Shown: one piece after another, positions 18,643 through 27,906 of the stretch
Layout: each line of letters opens with the position of its first letter
Position numbering within the stretch: the stretch's first letter is position 1
Assembly: GCF_008710035.1 (NCBI RefSeq)
Contig: NZ_VYKI01000015.1
Span: 34,297 to 98,296, forward strand
Length of the DNA stretch: 64,000 bases
Source: Stenotrophomonas cyclobalanopsidis
GTDB lineage: Bacteria > Pseudomonadota > Gammaproteobacteria > Xanthomonadales > Xanthomonadaceae
Reading direction: 5' to 3'
Position numbers and translations under genes: made by a program
Notes under the pieces: model-generated
Told to the model about the DNA's origin: nothing
Seen by the model: only the letters and a program-made list of their open reading frames with translations
The model's database searches: none

Positions 18643-19634
18643 TGGTGCAGGCACTGCCCCTGGCCCGGCAGCGGCGCGTGCTCGGCCGCACCGGCCTGCA
18701 GGTGTCGCCGATCGGCCTGGGTTGTTCCGGCTTCTGGGGCCACCGCCGCTTCGCAGAAGGTGCTGCGGCCGCCGTGGTCGAGCATGCCCTGGCACAGGGC
18801 GTGAACCTGCTCGACACCGGCCACAACTATTCCGGCTTCCATGCCGAGCCGCGCCTGGGCCGCATCCTGCGCCCGCTGCTGGCGCGCTTTCCGCGTGAGT
18901 CCCTGGTGGTGTCCAGCAAGGGCGGCACGCTGACCGGCCAGGCCGGCATCAGCGGTGCCGAACAGCGTGATTTCTCCGCGGCGGCGATCACCGCCAGCTG
19001 CGAGGCATCGCTGCGCAACCTCGGGCTGGATTACCTGGACATCTACCAGCTGCATGGCGCCAGCGAGCACGACATCAACGATGAGCTGCTGGCCGCGCTG
19101 CAGCGCCTGCGCGAGCGCGGGCTGATCCGCCACACGGGCATCAATACCCATTCGGCCAGCACGCTGCGCTGGATGATCGAGCACCCCGAGGCCTTCGACG
19201 TGGTGCTGCTGGACTACAACGCCCTGCAGCAGGACCGCGAGCCGCTGATCGACCAGCTGCAGGCGGCGGGCATCGGCGTGCTGGCCGGGACCGTGCTCGC
19301 ACAGGGCCACCTGCTGCCCGCCCGTCCGCGCCTGCCACGGCTGGCCGACGCCTGGTATCTCGCGCGCACCTGGCTGAAGCCGAGCAGCCGTGCCCTGATG
19401 CACAGCGCCCGCGCGATGCGCCGCGCGGTGGCCTCGGTACACAGCCAGCACCCGGCCCAGACCGCCTTTGCCTATGTGCTGCAGCACCCCGGCGTGGCCA
19501 GCGGCATCCTTGGCACCACCCGCGTGTCCAGCCTGGATCAGGTGCTGCGGACCCACGTGCAGGCGCTGCAGGGCGCCGAGCGGCAGCGGCTGGTGGCGGC
19601 CTTCGGCGATGGCAGCGGCTCGCCCAGTCACTGA
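18642..19634 (+). CDS. Aldo/keto reductase
   Basis: NADPH-dependent oxidoreductase of the aldo/keto reductase superfamily, 330 residues. Visible elements: GRTGLQVSPIGLGCSGFWG at the first strand, the catalytic set Asp in LLDTGHNY, its Tyr, Lys in VVSSKGG and His in YQLHGAS, and the cofactor-binding LGTTRVSSL near the C-terminus. The substrate is unknown. Last gene of the sbcB-DUF2461 overlapping group. Confidence 0.9.
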   Translation: MVQALPLARQRRVLGRTGLQVSPIGLGCSGFWGHRRFAEGAAAAVVEHALAQGVNLLDTGHNYSGFHAEPRLGRILRPLLARFPRESLVVSSKGGTLTGQAGISGAEQRDFSAAAITASCEASLRNLGLDYLDIYQLHGASEHDINDELLAALQRLRERGLIRHTGINTHSASTLRWMIEHPEAFDVVLLDYNALQQDREPLIDQLQAAGIGVLAGTVLAQGHLLPARPRLPRLADAWYLARTWLKPSSRALMHSARAMRRAVASVHSQHPAQTAFAYVLQHPGVASGILGTTRVSSLDQVLRTHVQALQGAERQRLVAAFGDGSGSPSH

Positions 19635-19676
19635 CGCTTAACCCGCGGCGCCCGCAGTTGCGGCAGTCTGGGTGCC

Positions 19677-20228
19677 ATGAAGAAGCTCATCGGCATCCTG
19701 CTTGCCCTCGTCCTGGCCGTCGCGGCCTGGTGGTTCGGCGGCCCGTATCTGACCGTGCACGGCCTGTCCAAGGCGATCGAACAGCGCGATACCGCCAAGC
19801 TCGATCGCTACGTCGACTTCCCACGCGTGCGCAGCAGCCTGCGCGCCCAGCTCAACGACTATCTGGTGCGGCAGGCCGGGCCGGACGTGGCGGCCAGCCC
19901 GTTTGGCGCGCTGCTGTACGGGCTGGGTGACCAGCTGGGCAGCGCGGCGGTGGACACCATGGTCACGCCGACCGGCATCGGCGCGATGCTGCAGGGCCAC
20001 GTACTGTGGAAGCGTGGCCGAAATGAACTGCAGGGCGGCGATGCGTTCGGCGCGACTGAACCGGCACGGCCGTTGAAGAACGCCGGGCATCATTTCGAAG
20101 CGCTGGACCGTTTCGTGGTGGACGTCGAGCGCGGCCCCGGCGAGCCGCCGATGAGGGTGGTGCTGGAACCGCAGGGCCTGCGCTGGAAGGTGGTGGACCT
20201 GCAGCTGGGGATGTCGGGCAGCCCGTAA
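19677..20228 (+). CDS. DUF2939-like exported or membrane-anchored protein
   Basis: 183 residues. Starts MKKLIGILLALVLAVAAWWF, an uncleaved signal anchor or signal peptide, followed by PYLTVHGLSKAIEQRDTAKLDRYVDFPRVR-like sequence, the signature of DUF2939 proteins (in the family a short domain of unknown role). The rest is soluble and probably periplasmic. It follows the aldo/keto reductase gene after 42 bp and may have its own promoter. A large repeat array follows. Confidence 0.8.
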   Translation: MKKLIGILLALVLAVAAWWFGGPYLTVHGLSKAIEQRDTAKLDRYVDFPRVRSSLRAQLNDYLVRQAGPDVAASPFGALLYGLGDQLGSAAVDTMVTPTGIGAMLQGHVLWKRGRNELQGGDAFGATEPARPLKNAGHHFEALDRFVVDVERGPGEPPMRVVLEPQGLRWKVVDLQLGMSGSP

Positions 20229-20244
20229 CCCATGCCGCTGCGCT

Positions 20245-20267
20245 CGCCGGGCATGGCCCGGCGCTAC
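20245..20267. repeat. SMAG palindrome (GTAGCGCCGGGC type)
   Basis: CGCCGGGC-atg-GCCCGGCG-CTAC, the commonest class, in minus orientation. It lies 16 bp after the DUF2939 gene and 10 bp before the tandem array at 20277, so two different palindrome classes are side by side. Confidence 0.85.
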
Positions 20268-20276
20268 CGCCGCCTC

Positions 20277-20686
20277 GTGCCCCGCTCTGGTAGACGCCCA
20301 CCTTGGTGGGCGCGGCTGCGCCGCGATGCCAACCAAGGTTGGCAACTACCGAAGCTTCGTGCCCCGCTCTGGTAGACGCCCACCTTGGTGGGCGCGGCTG
20401 CACCGCGATGCCAACCAAGGTTGGCAACTACCTAAGCTTCGTGCCCCGCTCTGGTAGACGCCCACCTTGGTGGGCGCGGCTGCGCCGCGATGCCAACCAA
20501 GGTCGGCAACTACCGAAGCTTCATGCCCCGCTCTTGTAGACGCCCACCTTGGTGGGCGCGGCTGCGCCGCGATGCCAACCAAGGTCGGCAACTACCTAAG
20601 CTTCGTGCCCCGCTCTGGTAGACGCCCACCTTGGTGGGCGCGGCTGCGCCGCGATGCCAACCAAGGTTGGCACCTACCGGGCTCAG
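20277..20686. repeat. Tandem array of five 82 bp REPIN-like units
   Basis: Units start at 20277, 20359, 20441, 20523 and 20605, exactly 82 bp apart. Each holds GTAG-ACGCCCACC-tt-GGTGGGCG, a short CG-rich link, then a second palindrome CCAACC-aa-GGTTGG followed by CTAC, that is, two GTAG-headed hairpins facing each other. Differences between units are few (GGTTGG versus GGTCGG, CCGAAGC versus CCTAAGC). The last unit ends against the stop codon of the 5'-nucleotidase gene (20683-20685). The array fills the gap between two convergent genes and contains no coding sequence. Confidence 0.95.
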
Positions 20687-21627
20687 CCCTCGTTGGCGAC
20701 GCCGTGCGGGACGTGGCCGGCGGCCACGTGTTCGCGGGCGCTGTCGATGTTGTGCTGCGAATCGTCGAAGAAGATATCCGCGCCGAAAGCCTGCAGGAAC
20801 GGGCCCTTGTGCCGCCCACCGAGGAACAGAGCCTCGTCCAGGCGTACGCCCCACTCGCGCAGGGTACGGATCACCCGCTCGTGCGCCGGCGCCGACCGCG
20901 CGGTCACCAGCGCGGTGCGGATCGGTGCGCTGTCGCCGACCGGGAACACTTCCTGCAACGTATGCAGGGCCGACAGGAAGCCGCGGAACGGACCGCCACT
21001 GAGCGGCTCGCGAGCGCGCTCACGTTCGTGGCGGCCGAAGGCTTCAACCCCCTGCTCGCGCGAAATCCGCTCGCTCTCGTCACCGAAGATCACCGCGTCG
21101 CCATCGAAGGCGATGCGCAGCTGTCCGGCCGGGCGCGTGATATCGATCTGGTCGGCGGCAGCCGCCGCGGTTTCACCCGGCGGCTTGGGCAGGATGGTCG
21201 CCGCCGCGATGCCATGGCGCAGCGCACTGCGCACCGATTCGGGGTTGGCCGACAGGAACAGGTCGGTGCCGAACGGCTTCACGTAGGGCCAGGTCGGCTC
21301 ACCGGCGGTGAAGGTCGCGCGGATGATGCCCAGTCCGTAATGCTGGATGGAGTTGAAAATGCGCAGGCCGGTGTCGGCCGAGTTTCGCGACAGCAGGATC
21401 ACCTCGACCCGCGGGTCCTCCGGGCTGGCACCCTGGTTCAGCGCCAGCAGCTTGCGCACCACCGGGAACGCCACGCCCGGGCCGAGGATGTCGTCCTCAT
21501 GCTGGCGCTGGTACTCGGCGTACGCCGCCACGCCATCGCTCTCGAACAGCGCATGGCTTTCTTCCAGATCGAACAGCGCGCGCGAGGTCACCGCGACGGT
21601 CAGCAGACGAGGGGAGTTGTCGCCCAT
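20683..21627 (-). CDS. 5'-nucleotidase (cytosolic type, PF06189 family)
   Basis: 314 residues resembling the bacterial relatives of cytosolic 5'-nucleotidase 1, which remove the phosphate of nucleoside monophosphates. Marks seen: LLTVAVTSRALFDLEESHALF, RVEVILLSRNSADTGLRIFNS, LRIAFDGDAVIFGDESE (an HAD-like Asp motif) and DIFFDDSQHNIDSA. It follows nadK by 48 bp on the same strand, so nucleotide turnover and NADP synthesis may share a transcript. Confidence 0.88.
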   Translation of the reverse strand: MGDNSPRLLTVAVTSRALFDLEESHALFESDGVAAYAEYQRQHEDDILGPGVAFPVVRKLLALNQGASPEDPRVEVILLSRNSADTGLRIFNSIQHYGLGIIRATFTAGEPTWPYVKPFGTDLFLSANPESVRSALRHGIAAATILPKPPGETAAAAADQIDITRPAGQLRIAFDGDAVIFGDESERISREQGVEAFGRHERERAREPLSGGPFRGFLSALHTLQEVFPVGDSAPIRTALVTARSAPAHERVIRTLREWGVRLDEALFLGGRHKGPFLQAFGADIFFDDSQHNIDSAREHVAAGHVPHGVANEG

Positions 21628-21675
21628 CGGTGGAGGTCCTTCAAGCGATCGGCGGGGGCCGGCAGCGTATTGTCG

Positions 21676-22449
21676 TCAAAAAACGAACTGTTCGCTCAGG
21701 ATCCGGTCTTCCAGGTTGTGCTCCGGGTCAAACAGCAGGGTGACCCGGTGCTCCTTCGACTCGCGGATGGTCACTTCCACCACGTCGCGGGTCTCGTGCG
21801 AATCGGCGGTGACGCTGAGCGGGCGCTTGTAGGGGTCGAGCACGCGGAAGCGCACTTCCGTGTCGGCCTTGAGGATGGCACCACGCCAGCGCCGCGGCCG
21901 GTACGGGGCCAACGGCGTCAGCGCGATGGTGTGCGAGCCCAGCGGCAGCACGGGCCCGTGCGCCGAATAGTTGTAGGCGGTGCTGCCGGCCGGGGTGGCC
22001 ACCAGCACGCCATCGCCGATCAGCTCGGCCACCCGCTCCTGGCCGTTGAGATCAATGCCGATGTGCGCCGCCTGGCGGGTCTGCCGCAGCAGCGAAACAT
22101 CGTTGTAGGCCAACGAACCGGTGCTCGCACCAGATTCGGTCAGCGCCACCATTTCCAGCGGCCGCAGGTTGGCCGGCTCGGCACGGGCGATGCGCGCGAC
22201 CACGTCATCGTCGGCGCGGTACTGGTTCATCAGGAAGCCGACGGTGCCCAGTTTCATGCCGAACACCGGCTTGCCCAGCCGGCCGTGCCGGTGCAGCGTC
22301 TGCAGCATGAAGCCGTCGCCGCCCAGCGGGCACAACACGTCGGCCTGGTCGGGCGCGTGGTCGCCGTAGCGGGAAACCATCGCCGCGCGGGCCATCTGTG
22401 CCGCTTCGGTGGTACTGGCCAGGAAAGCGATGCGGGGGGTGTCGCTCAT
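21676..22449 (-). CDS. nadK: NAD kinase
   Basis: Phosphorylates NAD to NADP. The GGDG motif is at residues 43-46 (PLGGDGFML), followed by [13 protein letters not shown], and the substrate motifs YNDVSLLR and [18 protein letters not shown]. 257 residues. The open frame runs upstream to 22623, but ATG 22449 gives [14 protein letters not shown], the normal start. It is interesting that kynurenine-type NAD synthesis genes lie a few kilobases away on the other strand. Confidence 0.96.
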   Translation of the reverse strand: MSDTPRIAFLASTTEAAQMARAAMVSRYGDHAPDQADVLCPLGGDGFMLQTLHRHGRLGKPVFGMKLGTVGFLMNQYRADDDVVARIARAEPANLRPLEMVALTESGASTGSLAYNDVSLLRQTRQAAHIGIDLNGQERVAELIGDGVLVATPAGSTAYNYSAHGPVLPLGSHTIALTPLAPYRPRRWRGAILKADTEVRFRVLDPYKRPLSVTADSHETRDVVEVTIRESKEHRVTLLFDPEHNLEDRILSEQFVF

Positions 22450-22503
22450 CGGTGGATCCGGGGGGAAGGCATGAGGGAGAGCATAACCGAGCGCCGTTGC
22501 GCT

Positions 22504-22567
22504 CGCCGAGCGTGGCCCGGCGCTGCCTGGAACCCCGCGCCCCGGTAGCGCCGGGCCATGCCCGGCG
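22504..22567. repeat. SMAG inverted pair upstream of nadK
   Basis: A degenerate copy (CGCCGAGC-gtg-GCCCGGCG-CTGC, 22504-22526) faces an intact GTAG-CGCCGGGC-cat-GCCCGGCG (22545-22567). Together they form a REPIN. They lie between nadK and the end of the glutamate dehydrogenase gene. Confidence 0.8.
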
Positions 22568-22590
22568 AACGGCAGACCCCCAACGCAGAA

Positions 22591-22612
22591 CGGCCCCGCT
22601 TTCGCGGGGCCG
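22591..22612 (-). terminator. Hairpin after glutamate dehydrogenase gene
   Basis: A perfect 9 bp stem CGGCCCCGC / GCGGGGCCG with a TTTC loop, about 45 bp after the dehydrogenase stop codon. The bases after it on the minus strand are not a clean T run, so termination may be weak or need other factors. Confidence 0.55.
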
Positions 22613-22654
22613 CTCCGATTCACGCTTACCGGTCGAGGCCCGGCGTTACATCAG

Positions 22655-25600
22655 TTACGCACCATGCGCGGCCAGCTGGCCCAGGCGCTGCACCGCGACC
22701 GAAACGGTCGGGTAGTCCAGGGTCTTCTGCTCGGCCAGTTCGGCCAGCATCGACAGGGTGAAGCGCAGGCTGCTGTCGTCACGACCGATCCAGCTGGCGA
22801 CCTTGGCTTCAGCGCTGTTGCCCTTGGTGCCCAGCACCTGGCCGGCCAGGTTGCGGTGGTGCGCGGCCAGTTCGTCACGCAGCACGCCACGAGCCACCGC
22901 GTGCCAGCGGCCGTTGACCTCCAGCGCGTCGATCTGCTCGAACAGCCACGGCAGCTGCAGGGCATCGCCCAGGCGGAAGTGGATCTTGGACACGTCCACC
23001 GGCTTCAGCTTGCGGGTGCGGGCCAGTTCGATGATGTCGAACGCAGGCTCCAGGAAGTGCAGTTCGGCCAGCTGCTGGGCCAGCGCGGACGGCAGGCCCT
23101 TTTCCTTCCACTCGGCCACCAGGGCCTCGTAGGTCGGACGCTGCGAATCCGGCAGCACGCCCGAAGCAACGCGGATGTCGTTGAACGGGCCCTGGTAGCG
23201 GTTGACCGCCTCGGTGATGCCCGGCATCGGGCCCGGGCGCGACAGCAGCCAGCGCACGAACGAACGCTGCAGCTTCCAGATCACTTCCAGTGCGTCGATC
23301 TGCACCGACTCCGGCAGGGTGCCGTCGAGGGCGTCGATCTGTGCCCACAGCGCGCGGGCATCCAGCGTTTCACGGCTGATGGTGTACGCCTTGGCGACCT
23401 CGGCGATGGTGCGGCCGGTGTCTTCCTGCATGCGCATCAGGAAGGTGGCGCCCATGCGGTTGATGGTCTGGTTGGTCACGGCCGTGGCGATGATTTCGCG
23501 CTTCAGGCGGTGACGCTCCATCGCGTCGGCGTACTTCTTCTGCAGCGGCGTCGGGAAGTAGCGCTGCAGTTCCTTGGACAGGTACGGATCTTCCGGGATG
23601 TCCGACTCCAGCAGCTGGGCGAACGCCACCAGCTTGGAATAGGACAGCAGCACCGACAGTTCCGGACGGGTCAGGCCCTGGCCACGTGCCTTGCGCTGCG
23701 ACAGCTCGGCATCGGACGGCAGGAACTCGATCTGGCGGTCGAGCAGGCCCTGCTGTTCCAGGGTGCGGATGAAGTGCTGCTTGGAACCCAGGCGCTTGAC
23801 CGCCATCCGCTCCATCAGGCTCAGGGCCTGGTTCTGGCGGTAGTTGTCATTGAGCACCAGGTCGGCGACCTCGTCGGTCATCGACGCGAGCAGCGTGTTG
23901 CGCTGCTCGACAGTCAGCTTCTTGGCGCGCACCACATCGTTGAGCAGGATCTTGATGTTGACTTCGTGGTCGGAGGTGTCCACACCGGCCGAGTTGTCGA
24001 TGAAGTCGGTGTTGAGCAGCACGCCGGCCTGGGCGGCTTCGATGCGGCCCAGCTGGGTCATGCCCAGGTTGCCGCCCTCGCCCACCACCTTGCAGCGCAG
24101 CTCGCCACCGTTCACGCGCAGGGCGTTGTTGGCGCGGTCGCCGACATCGCTGTGCTGCTCGCTGGCGGCCTTGACGTAGGTACCGATGCCACCGTTCCAC
24201 AGCAGGTCGACCGGCGCCTTCAGGATCGCGCTCATCAGGTCGTTCGGCGAGAGTGCCTTGACGTTCTCGTCCAGGCCCAGCGCTTCACGCACCTGCGGGG
24301 TGATCTCGATCGACTTCAGGGTGCGCGGGAAGATGCCGCCGCCCTTGCTGATCAGCTTGGCATCGTAGTCCGCCCAGCTCGAACGCGGCACGGTGAACAT
24401 GCGCTCACGCTCGACGAACGAGGTGGCCGCATCCGGGTTCGGATCCAGGAAGATGTGGCGGTGGTCGAACGCAGCAACCAGGCGGATGTGGCGCGACAGC
24501 AGCATGCCGTTGCCGAACACGTCGCCGGACATGTCGCCGACGCCAACCGCGGTGAAGTCCTGGCTCTGGCTGTCACGGCCCAGCGCACGGAAGTGGCGCT
24601 TGACCGATTCCCACGCACCACGGGCGGTGATGCCCATGCCCTTGTGGTCGTAACCGACCGAGCCACCGGAAGCGAACGCATCGCCCATCCAGAAGCCGTG
24701 CGCGATGGCCAGGCCATTGGCGATGTCGGAGAAGGTCGCGGTGCCCTTGTCGGCCGCCACCACCAGGTACGGGTCGTCCATGTCGTGGCGCACGACATCC
24801 ACCGGCGGCACGATCTTGTTGTTGACGATGTTGTCGGTGATGTCCAGCAGGCCCTGGATGAACAGCTTGTAGCAGGCCACGCCGTTGGCGAACACCGCAT
24901 CGCGGTCACCGTTCACCGGCGGGGTCTTGGCGAAGAAGCCGCCCTTCGCGCCGACCGGCACGATGACGGTGTTCTTGACCATCTGCGCCTTGACCAGGCC
25001 CAGCACCTCGGTGCGGAAGTCTTCGCGGCGGTCCGACCAGCGCAGGCCACCACGGGCGACTGCACCGAAGCGCAGGTGGGTACCTTCCACGCGCGGGCCG
25101 TAGACGAAGATTTCGCGGTACGGACGCGGCTTCGGCAGGTCCGGCACCAGGGCCGAATCGAACTTGAAGCTGATGACATGGCCATGCTGGCCGTTGGCAT
25201 CGGTCTGGTAGTAGCTGGTACGCAGGGTCGCGTCGATCACGCCCATGAACGAGCGCAGGATGCGGTCCTCGTCCAGGCTGGACACGCGGTCCATCAGCTT
25301 CAGCAGCGCTTCGCGCGCGGCCTGCATCTGCGCATCGCGGTCGCCCTTGCGCGCATCGACCACGGTCTTGAGCACCTTCAGGGTGGCATCGTCGGCGGCA
25401 GCCAGCACATCGAAGTGGGCCTTCAGCTGGGCCTGGCCGGCCGCGATGTCGTCCTTGCTCTCATGGCCGGTGGCCGGATCGAAGCGGGCTTCGAACAGTT
25501 CCACCAGCAGGCGGGCCAGCAGCGGGTAGCGCGAGAAGGTGCCTTCCACGTACGCCTGCGAGAACGGCACGCCGGTCTGCAGCAGGTACTTGCAGTAGCC

Positions 25601-27631
25601 ACGCAGCATGGCGACCTGGCGCCAGTGCAGGCCGGCGGCCAGCACCAGGCGGTTGAAGCCATCGTTCTCGGCATCGCCGTGCCACACGCGGGCGAAGGTC
25701 TCGCCGAAGGCTTCATCGACGCGGCCGGCGTCGATGGCACCGGCGGTCGATTCGACCTCGAAGTCCTGCACGTACACCGGGGCGTTGTCGACCGACAGGC
25801 GGTACGGACGCTCGGCGATCACGCGAAGGCCCATGTTTTCCATCATCGGCAGAGCGTCCGACAGCGGGATGTCATCCAGCTGGCGGTACAGCTTCAGGCG
25901 CAGGCCATCGCCGCTTTCGCGGGGCACGGCCTGCAGGCTCAGGCGCAGGTCGTCCGGACCGGTCAGGGCATCAAGCTGGCTGACATCGTTGGCGGCAACG
26001 GCGGTGCTGTTGTCTTCGATGTAGCCGGCCGGCAGCGCCTTGCCGATGCGGGCAGCGATGCGCAGGCCTTCGGTCTCGCCATGGCGGGTGACCAGCGCTT
26101 CGCGCAGGTCGTCCTGCCAGTTGCGCAGCACCTGGGCCAGCTTCTGCTCCAGTTCGGCGGTATCAACGTCGAGCATTTCGCCCGGCTTCGGGCGCACGAT
26201 CAGGTGCACCTGGGCCAGCGGCGATTCGCCCAGCACCACCGAGCTGTCCACGTACTCACCGTGCAGCGCTTCCTTCAGCATCGCCTCGATGCGCAGGCGC
26301 ACGTCGGTGTTGAAGCGCTCGCGCGGCAGGTAGACCAGCGCGGAAATGAAGCGGCTGTACTTGTCGCGGCGCAGGAACAGGCGGCTGCGCACGCGCTCCT
26401 GCAGGCCCAGCACGCCCATGGCGGTGCGGAACAGTTCGTCCTCGCTGGACTGGAACAGTTCTTCGCGCGGCAGGGTTTCCAGGATGTGGCGCAGGGCCTT
26501 GCCGCTGTGGCTGGCCGGGGCCAGGCCGGACTGCTTCATCACGTATTCGTGGCGCTGGCGCACCAGCGGGATTTCCCACGGGCGACGGTTGTAGGCGCTG
26601 GAGGTGAACAGGCCCAGGAAGCGCTGTTCGCCGATGATCCTGCCCTTGGCGTCGAATTCCAGCACGCCGATGTAGTCCATGTAGCCGGCGCGGTGCACGC
26701 GCGAGCGGGCATTGGTCTTGGTCAGGATCAGCGCGTCCTTCAGCCCGGACGTGGTGTTCAGGCCCTGCGCGGCCAGGGTCTTGACCGGACGTGCGGCGGA
26801 CTTGTCCTTGCCGCGCATCAGGCCCAGGCCGGTGTCGTTCAGCGGCGCCAGCACATCTTCCTTGCCCTGCTTCTCCACGCGGTATTCGCGGTAGCCGAAG
26901 AAGGTGAAGTGGTTGTCGGCGGCCCAGCGCAGGAACTGCTGCGCTTCGGCACGCGAGGCATCGTCGACCGGCAGCGTGCGGCTGCCCAGGTCGTCGGCCA
27001 GCGCCAGTGCCTTGTCCTTCATTGGCTGCCAGTCACGCACGATGGCGCGCACTTCATCCAGCGCCTTGTTGATGGCCTGCTCGATGGCGGCCATGGCTTC
27101 GGCCGGCTGGCGGTCGATCTCCATCAACATCACCGACTCGGCATCGCCCTCGCCGACCTTGGCCAGCTTGCCGGCCTTGTCGCGGGTGAAGCGCAGCACC
27201 GGGTGGCCCAGCACGTGCACGCCCACGCCCTGCTCGGCCAGCGACATGGTCACGGTGTCGACCAGGAACGGCATGTCGTCGTTGATGATCTGCAGCACGG
27301 TGTGCGGCGATTCCCAGCCATTGGCCTTGGCGGTGGGGTTGAACACGCGCACGTTGGCCTTGCCGGCCTTGCGTGCACGGGCGAACTCCAAGGTGTCTGC
27401 CGCCAGCGCCGCCCACTCTTCAGCGGTGTGGTGCGGGAACTCGTCCGACTCCATGCGCTTGTAGAACGCGGCGGCGAATGCCACTGCCTCGGCCTGCGCG
27501 GCCGCGGGGTAACGCTTGCGCAAGGCCGTGTACACCGGCTCCAGGGAGAAACCAGCGGTCACTGCGACCTCCGACTCAGCTGGCTTGGTTTTGTTTTTCA
27601 CGGTCTTGGCTGCGGTTTTTTGCGGTTTCAT
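22655..27631 (-). CDS. gdhB: NAD-dependent glutamate dehydrogenase, large (about 180 kDa) type
   Basis: Deaminates glutamate to 2-oxoglutarate and ammonia, feeding the TCA cycle. At 1,658 residues it belongs to the very large bacterial class with long N-terminal regulatory domains (ACT-like modules) ahead of a catalytic core. In the core RGGLRWSDRREDFRTEVLGL and VKNTVIVPVGAKGGF carry the substrate-binding residues, and GVGDMSGDVFGNGMLLS and FLDPNPD belong to the NAD domain. ATG 27631 gives MKPQKTAAKTVKNKTKP, a lysine-rich start. The opposite strand is open for over 5 kb, an artefact of codon bias. The gene is transcribed away from tetR, with 275 bp between them. Confidence 0.95.
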   Translation of the reverse strand: MKPQKTAAKTVKNKTKPAESEVAVTAGFSLEPVYTALRKRYPAAAQAEAVAFAAAFYKRMESDEFPHHTAEEWAALAADTLEFARARKAGKANVRVFNPTAKANGWESPHTVLQIINDDMPFLVDTVTMSLAEQGVGVHVLGHPVLRFTRDKAGKLAKVGEGDAESVMLMEIDRQPAEAMAAIEQAINKALDEVRAIVRDWQPMKDKALALADDLGSRTLPVDDASRAEAQQFLRWAADNHFTFFGYREYRVEKQGKEDVLAPLNDTGLGLMRGKDKSAARPVKTLAAQGLNTTSGLKDALILTKTNARSRVHRAGYMDYIGVLEFDAKGRIIGEQRFLGLFTSSAYNRRPWEIPLVRQRHEYVMKQSGLAPASHSGKALRHILETLPREELFQSSEDELFRTAMGVLGLQERVRSRLFLRRDKYSRFISALVYLPRERFNTDVRLRIEAMLKEALHGEYVDSSVVLGESPLAQVHLIVRPKPGEMLDVDTAELEQKLAQVLRNWQDDLREALVTRHGETEGLRIAARIGKALPAGYIEDNSTAVAANDVSQLDALTGPDDLRLSLQAVPRESGDGLRLKLYRQLDDIPLSDALPMMENMGLRVIAERPYRLSVDNAPVYVQDFEVESTAGAIDAGRVDEAFGETFARVWHGDAENDGFNRLVLAAGLHWRQVAMLRGYCKYLLQTGVPFSQAYVEGTFSRYPLLARLLVELFEARFDPATGHESKDDIAAGQAQLKAHFDVLAAADDATLKVLKTVVDARKGDRDAQMQAAREALLKLMDRVSSLDEDRILRSFMGVIDATLRTSYYQTDANGQHGHVISFKFDSALVPDLPKPRPYREIFVYGPRVEGTHLRFGAVARGGLRWSDRREDFRTEVLGLVKAQMVKNTVIVPVGAKGGFFAKTPPVNGDRDAVFANGVACYKLFIQGLLDITDNIVNNKIVPPVDVVRHDMDDPYLVVAADKGTATFSDIANGLAIAHGFWMGDAFASGGSVGYDHKGMGITARGAWESVKRHFRALGRDSQSQDFTAVGVGDMSGDVFGNGMLLSRHIRLVAAFDHRHIFLDPNPDAATSFVERERMFTVPRSSWADYDAKLISKGGGIFPRTLKSIEITPQVREALGLDENVKALSPNDLMSAILKAPVDLLWNGGIGTYVKAASEQHSDVGDRANNALRVNGGELRCKVVGEGGNLGMTQLGRIEAAQAGVLLNTDFIDNSAGVDTSDHEVNIKILLNDVVRAKKLTVEQRNTLLASMTDEVADLVLNDNYRQNQALSLMERMAVKRLGSKQHFIRTLEQQGLLDRQIEFLPSDAELSQRKARGQGLTRPELSVLLSYSKLVAFAQLLESDIPEDPYLSKELQRYFPTPLQKKYADAMERHRLKREIIATAVTNQTINRMGATFLMRMQEDTGRTIAEVAKAYTISRETLDARALWAQIDALDGTLPESVQIDALEVIWKLQRSFVRWLLSRPGPMPGITEAVNRYQGPFNDIRVASGVLPDSQRPTYEALVAEWKEKGLPSALAQQLAELHFLEPAFDIIELARTRKLKPVDVSKIHFRLGDALQLPWLFEQIDALEVNGRWHAVARGVLRDELAAHHRNLAGQVLGTKGNSAEAKVASWIGRDDSSLRFTLSMLAELAEQKTLDYPTVSVAVQRLGQLAAHGA

Positions 27632-27870
27632 GGCAGAGCGAGGCGCTTGCTCAGTTGGGAAAATGAAATTGTAGCCCTGTTGCAGGAAAAGGCCTTGCTG
27701 CAGGACGGAATAATGAAATGCCGGGTTTGCTGCGGTTTAGACGCCTATTCAGTTCGCACGGGTATGGCGTCCACCACCGGCATAGCGTTACCGACAGGAT
27801 CGGCAAACCGTGTTACCGGAACAAGCACGTGTAGCGCCCGGTATCAGGACGGACAGGACTATCGGCACGA

Positions 27871-27902
27871 TTCCACAATCCTGAACTGGACGGTATAGTC
27901 CA
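27871..27902 (+). promoter_or_regulatory. tetR promoter with overlapping inverted repeat
   Basis: -35 TTCCAC (27871-27876), 17 bp, -10 TATAGT (27894-27899). The inverted repeat TGGAC-ggtata-GTCCA (27887-27902) covers the -10 box, as expected for an autoregulated TetR gene. The start of transcription would fall at about 27906, next to the GTG start codon at 27907, which suggests a leaderless mRNA. The rest of 27632-27870 must hold the glutamate dehydrogenase promoter; nothing clear was found there. Confidence 0.6.
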
Positions 27903-27906
27903 CCGC

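Noticed and set aside
20277..20686. Repeat-encoded open frames through the 82 bp units
   Set aside because: The period of 82 is not a multiple of three, so the frame changes each unit, and the sequence is made of hairpins shared with non-coding SMAG elements.
22591..22612. A riboswitch or leader hairpin for nadK
   Set aside because: The hairpin is a simple perfect stem close to the end of the upstream gene and 140 bp from the nadK start, with no further conserved structure visible.
22664..27898. A 1,744-codon open frame on the plus strand opposite the glutamate dehydrogenase gene
   Set aside because: It mirrors a clear enzyme gene, its translation is rich in His, Gln, Arg, Val and Ala with no domain, and such frames are expected opposite GC-rich codons.
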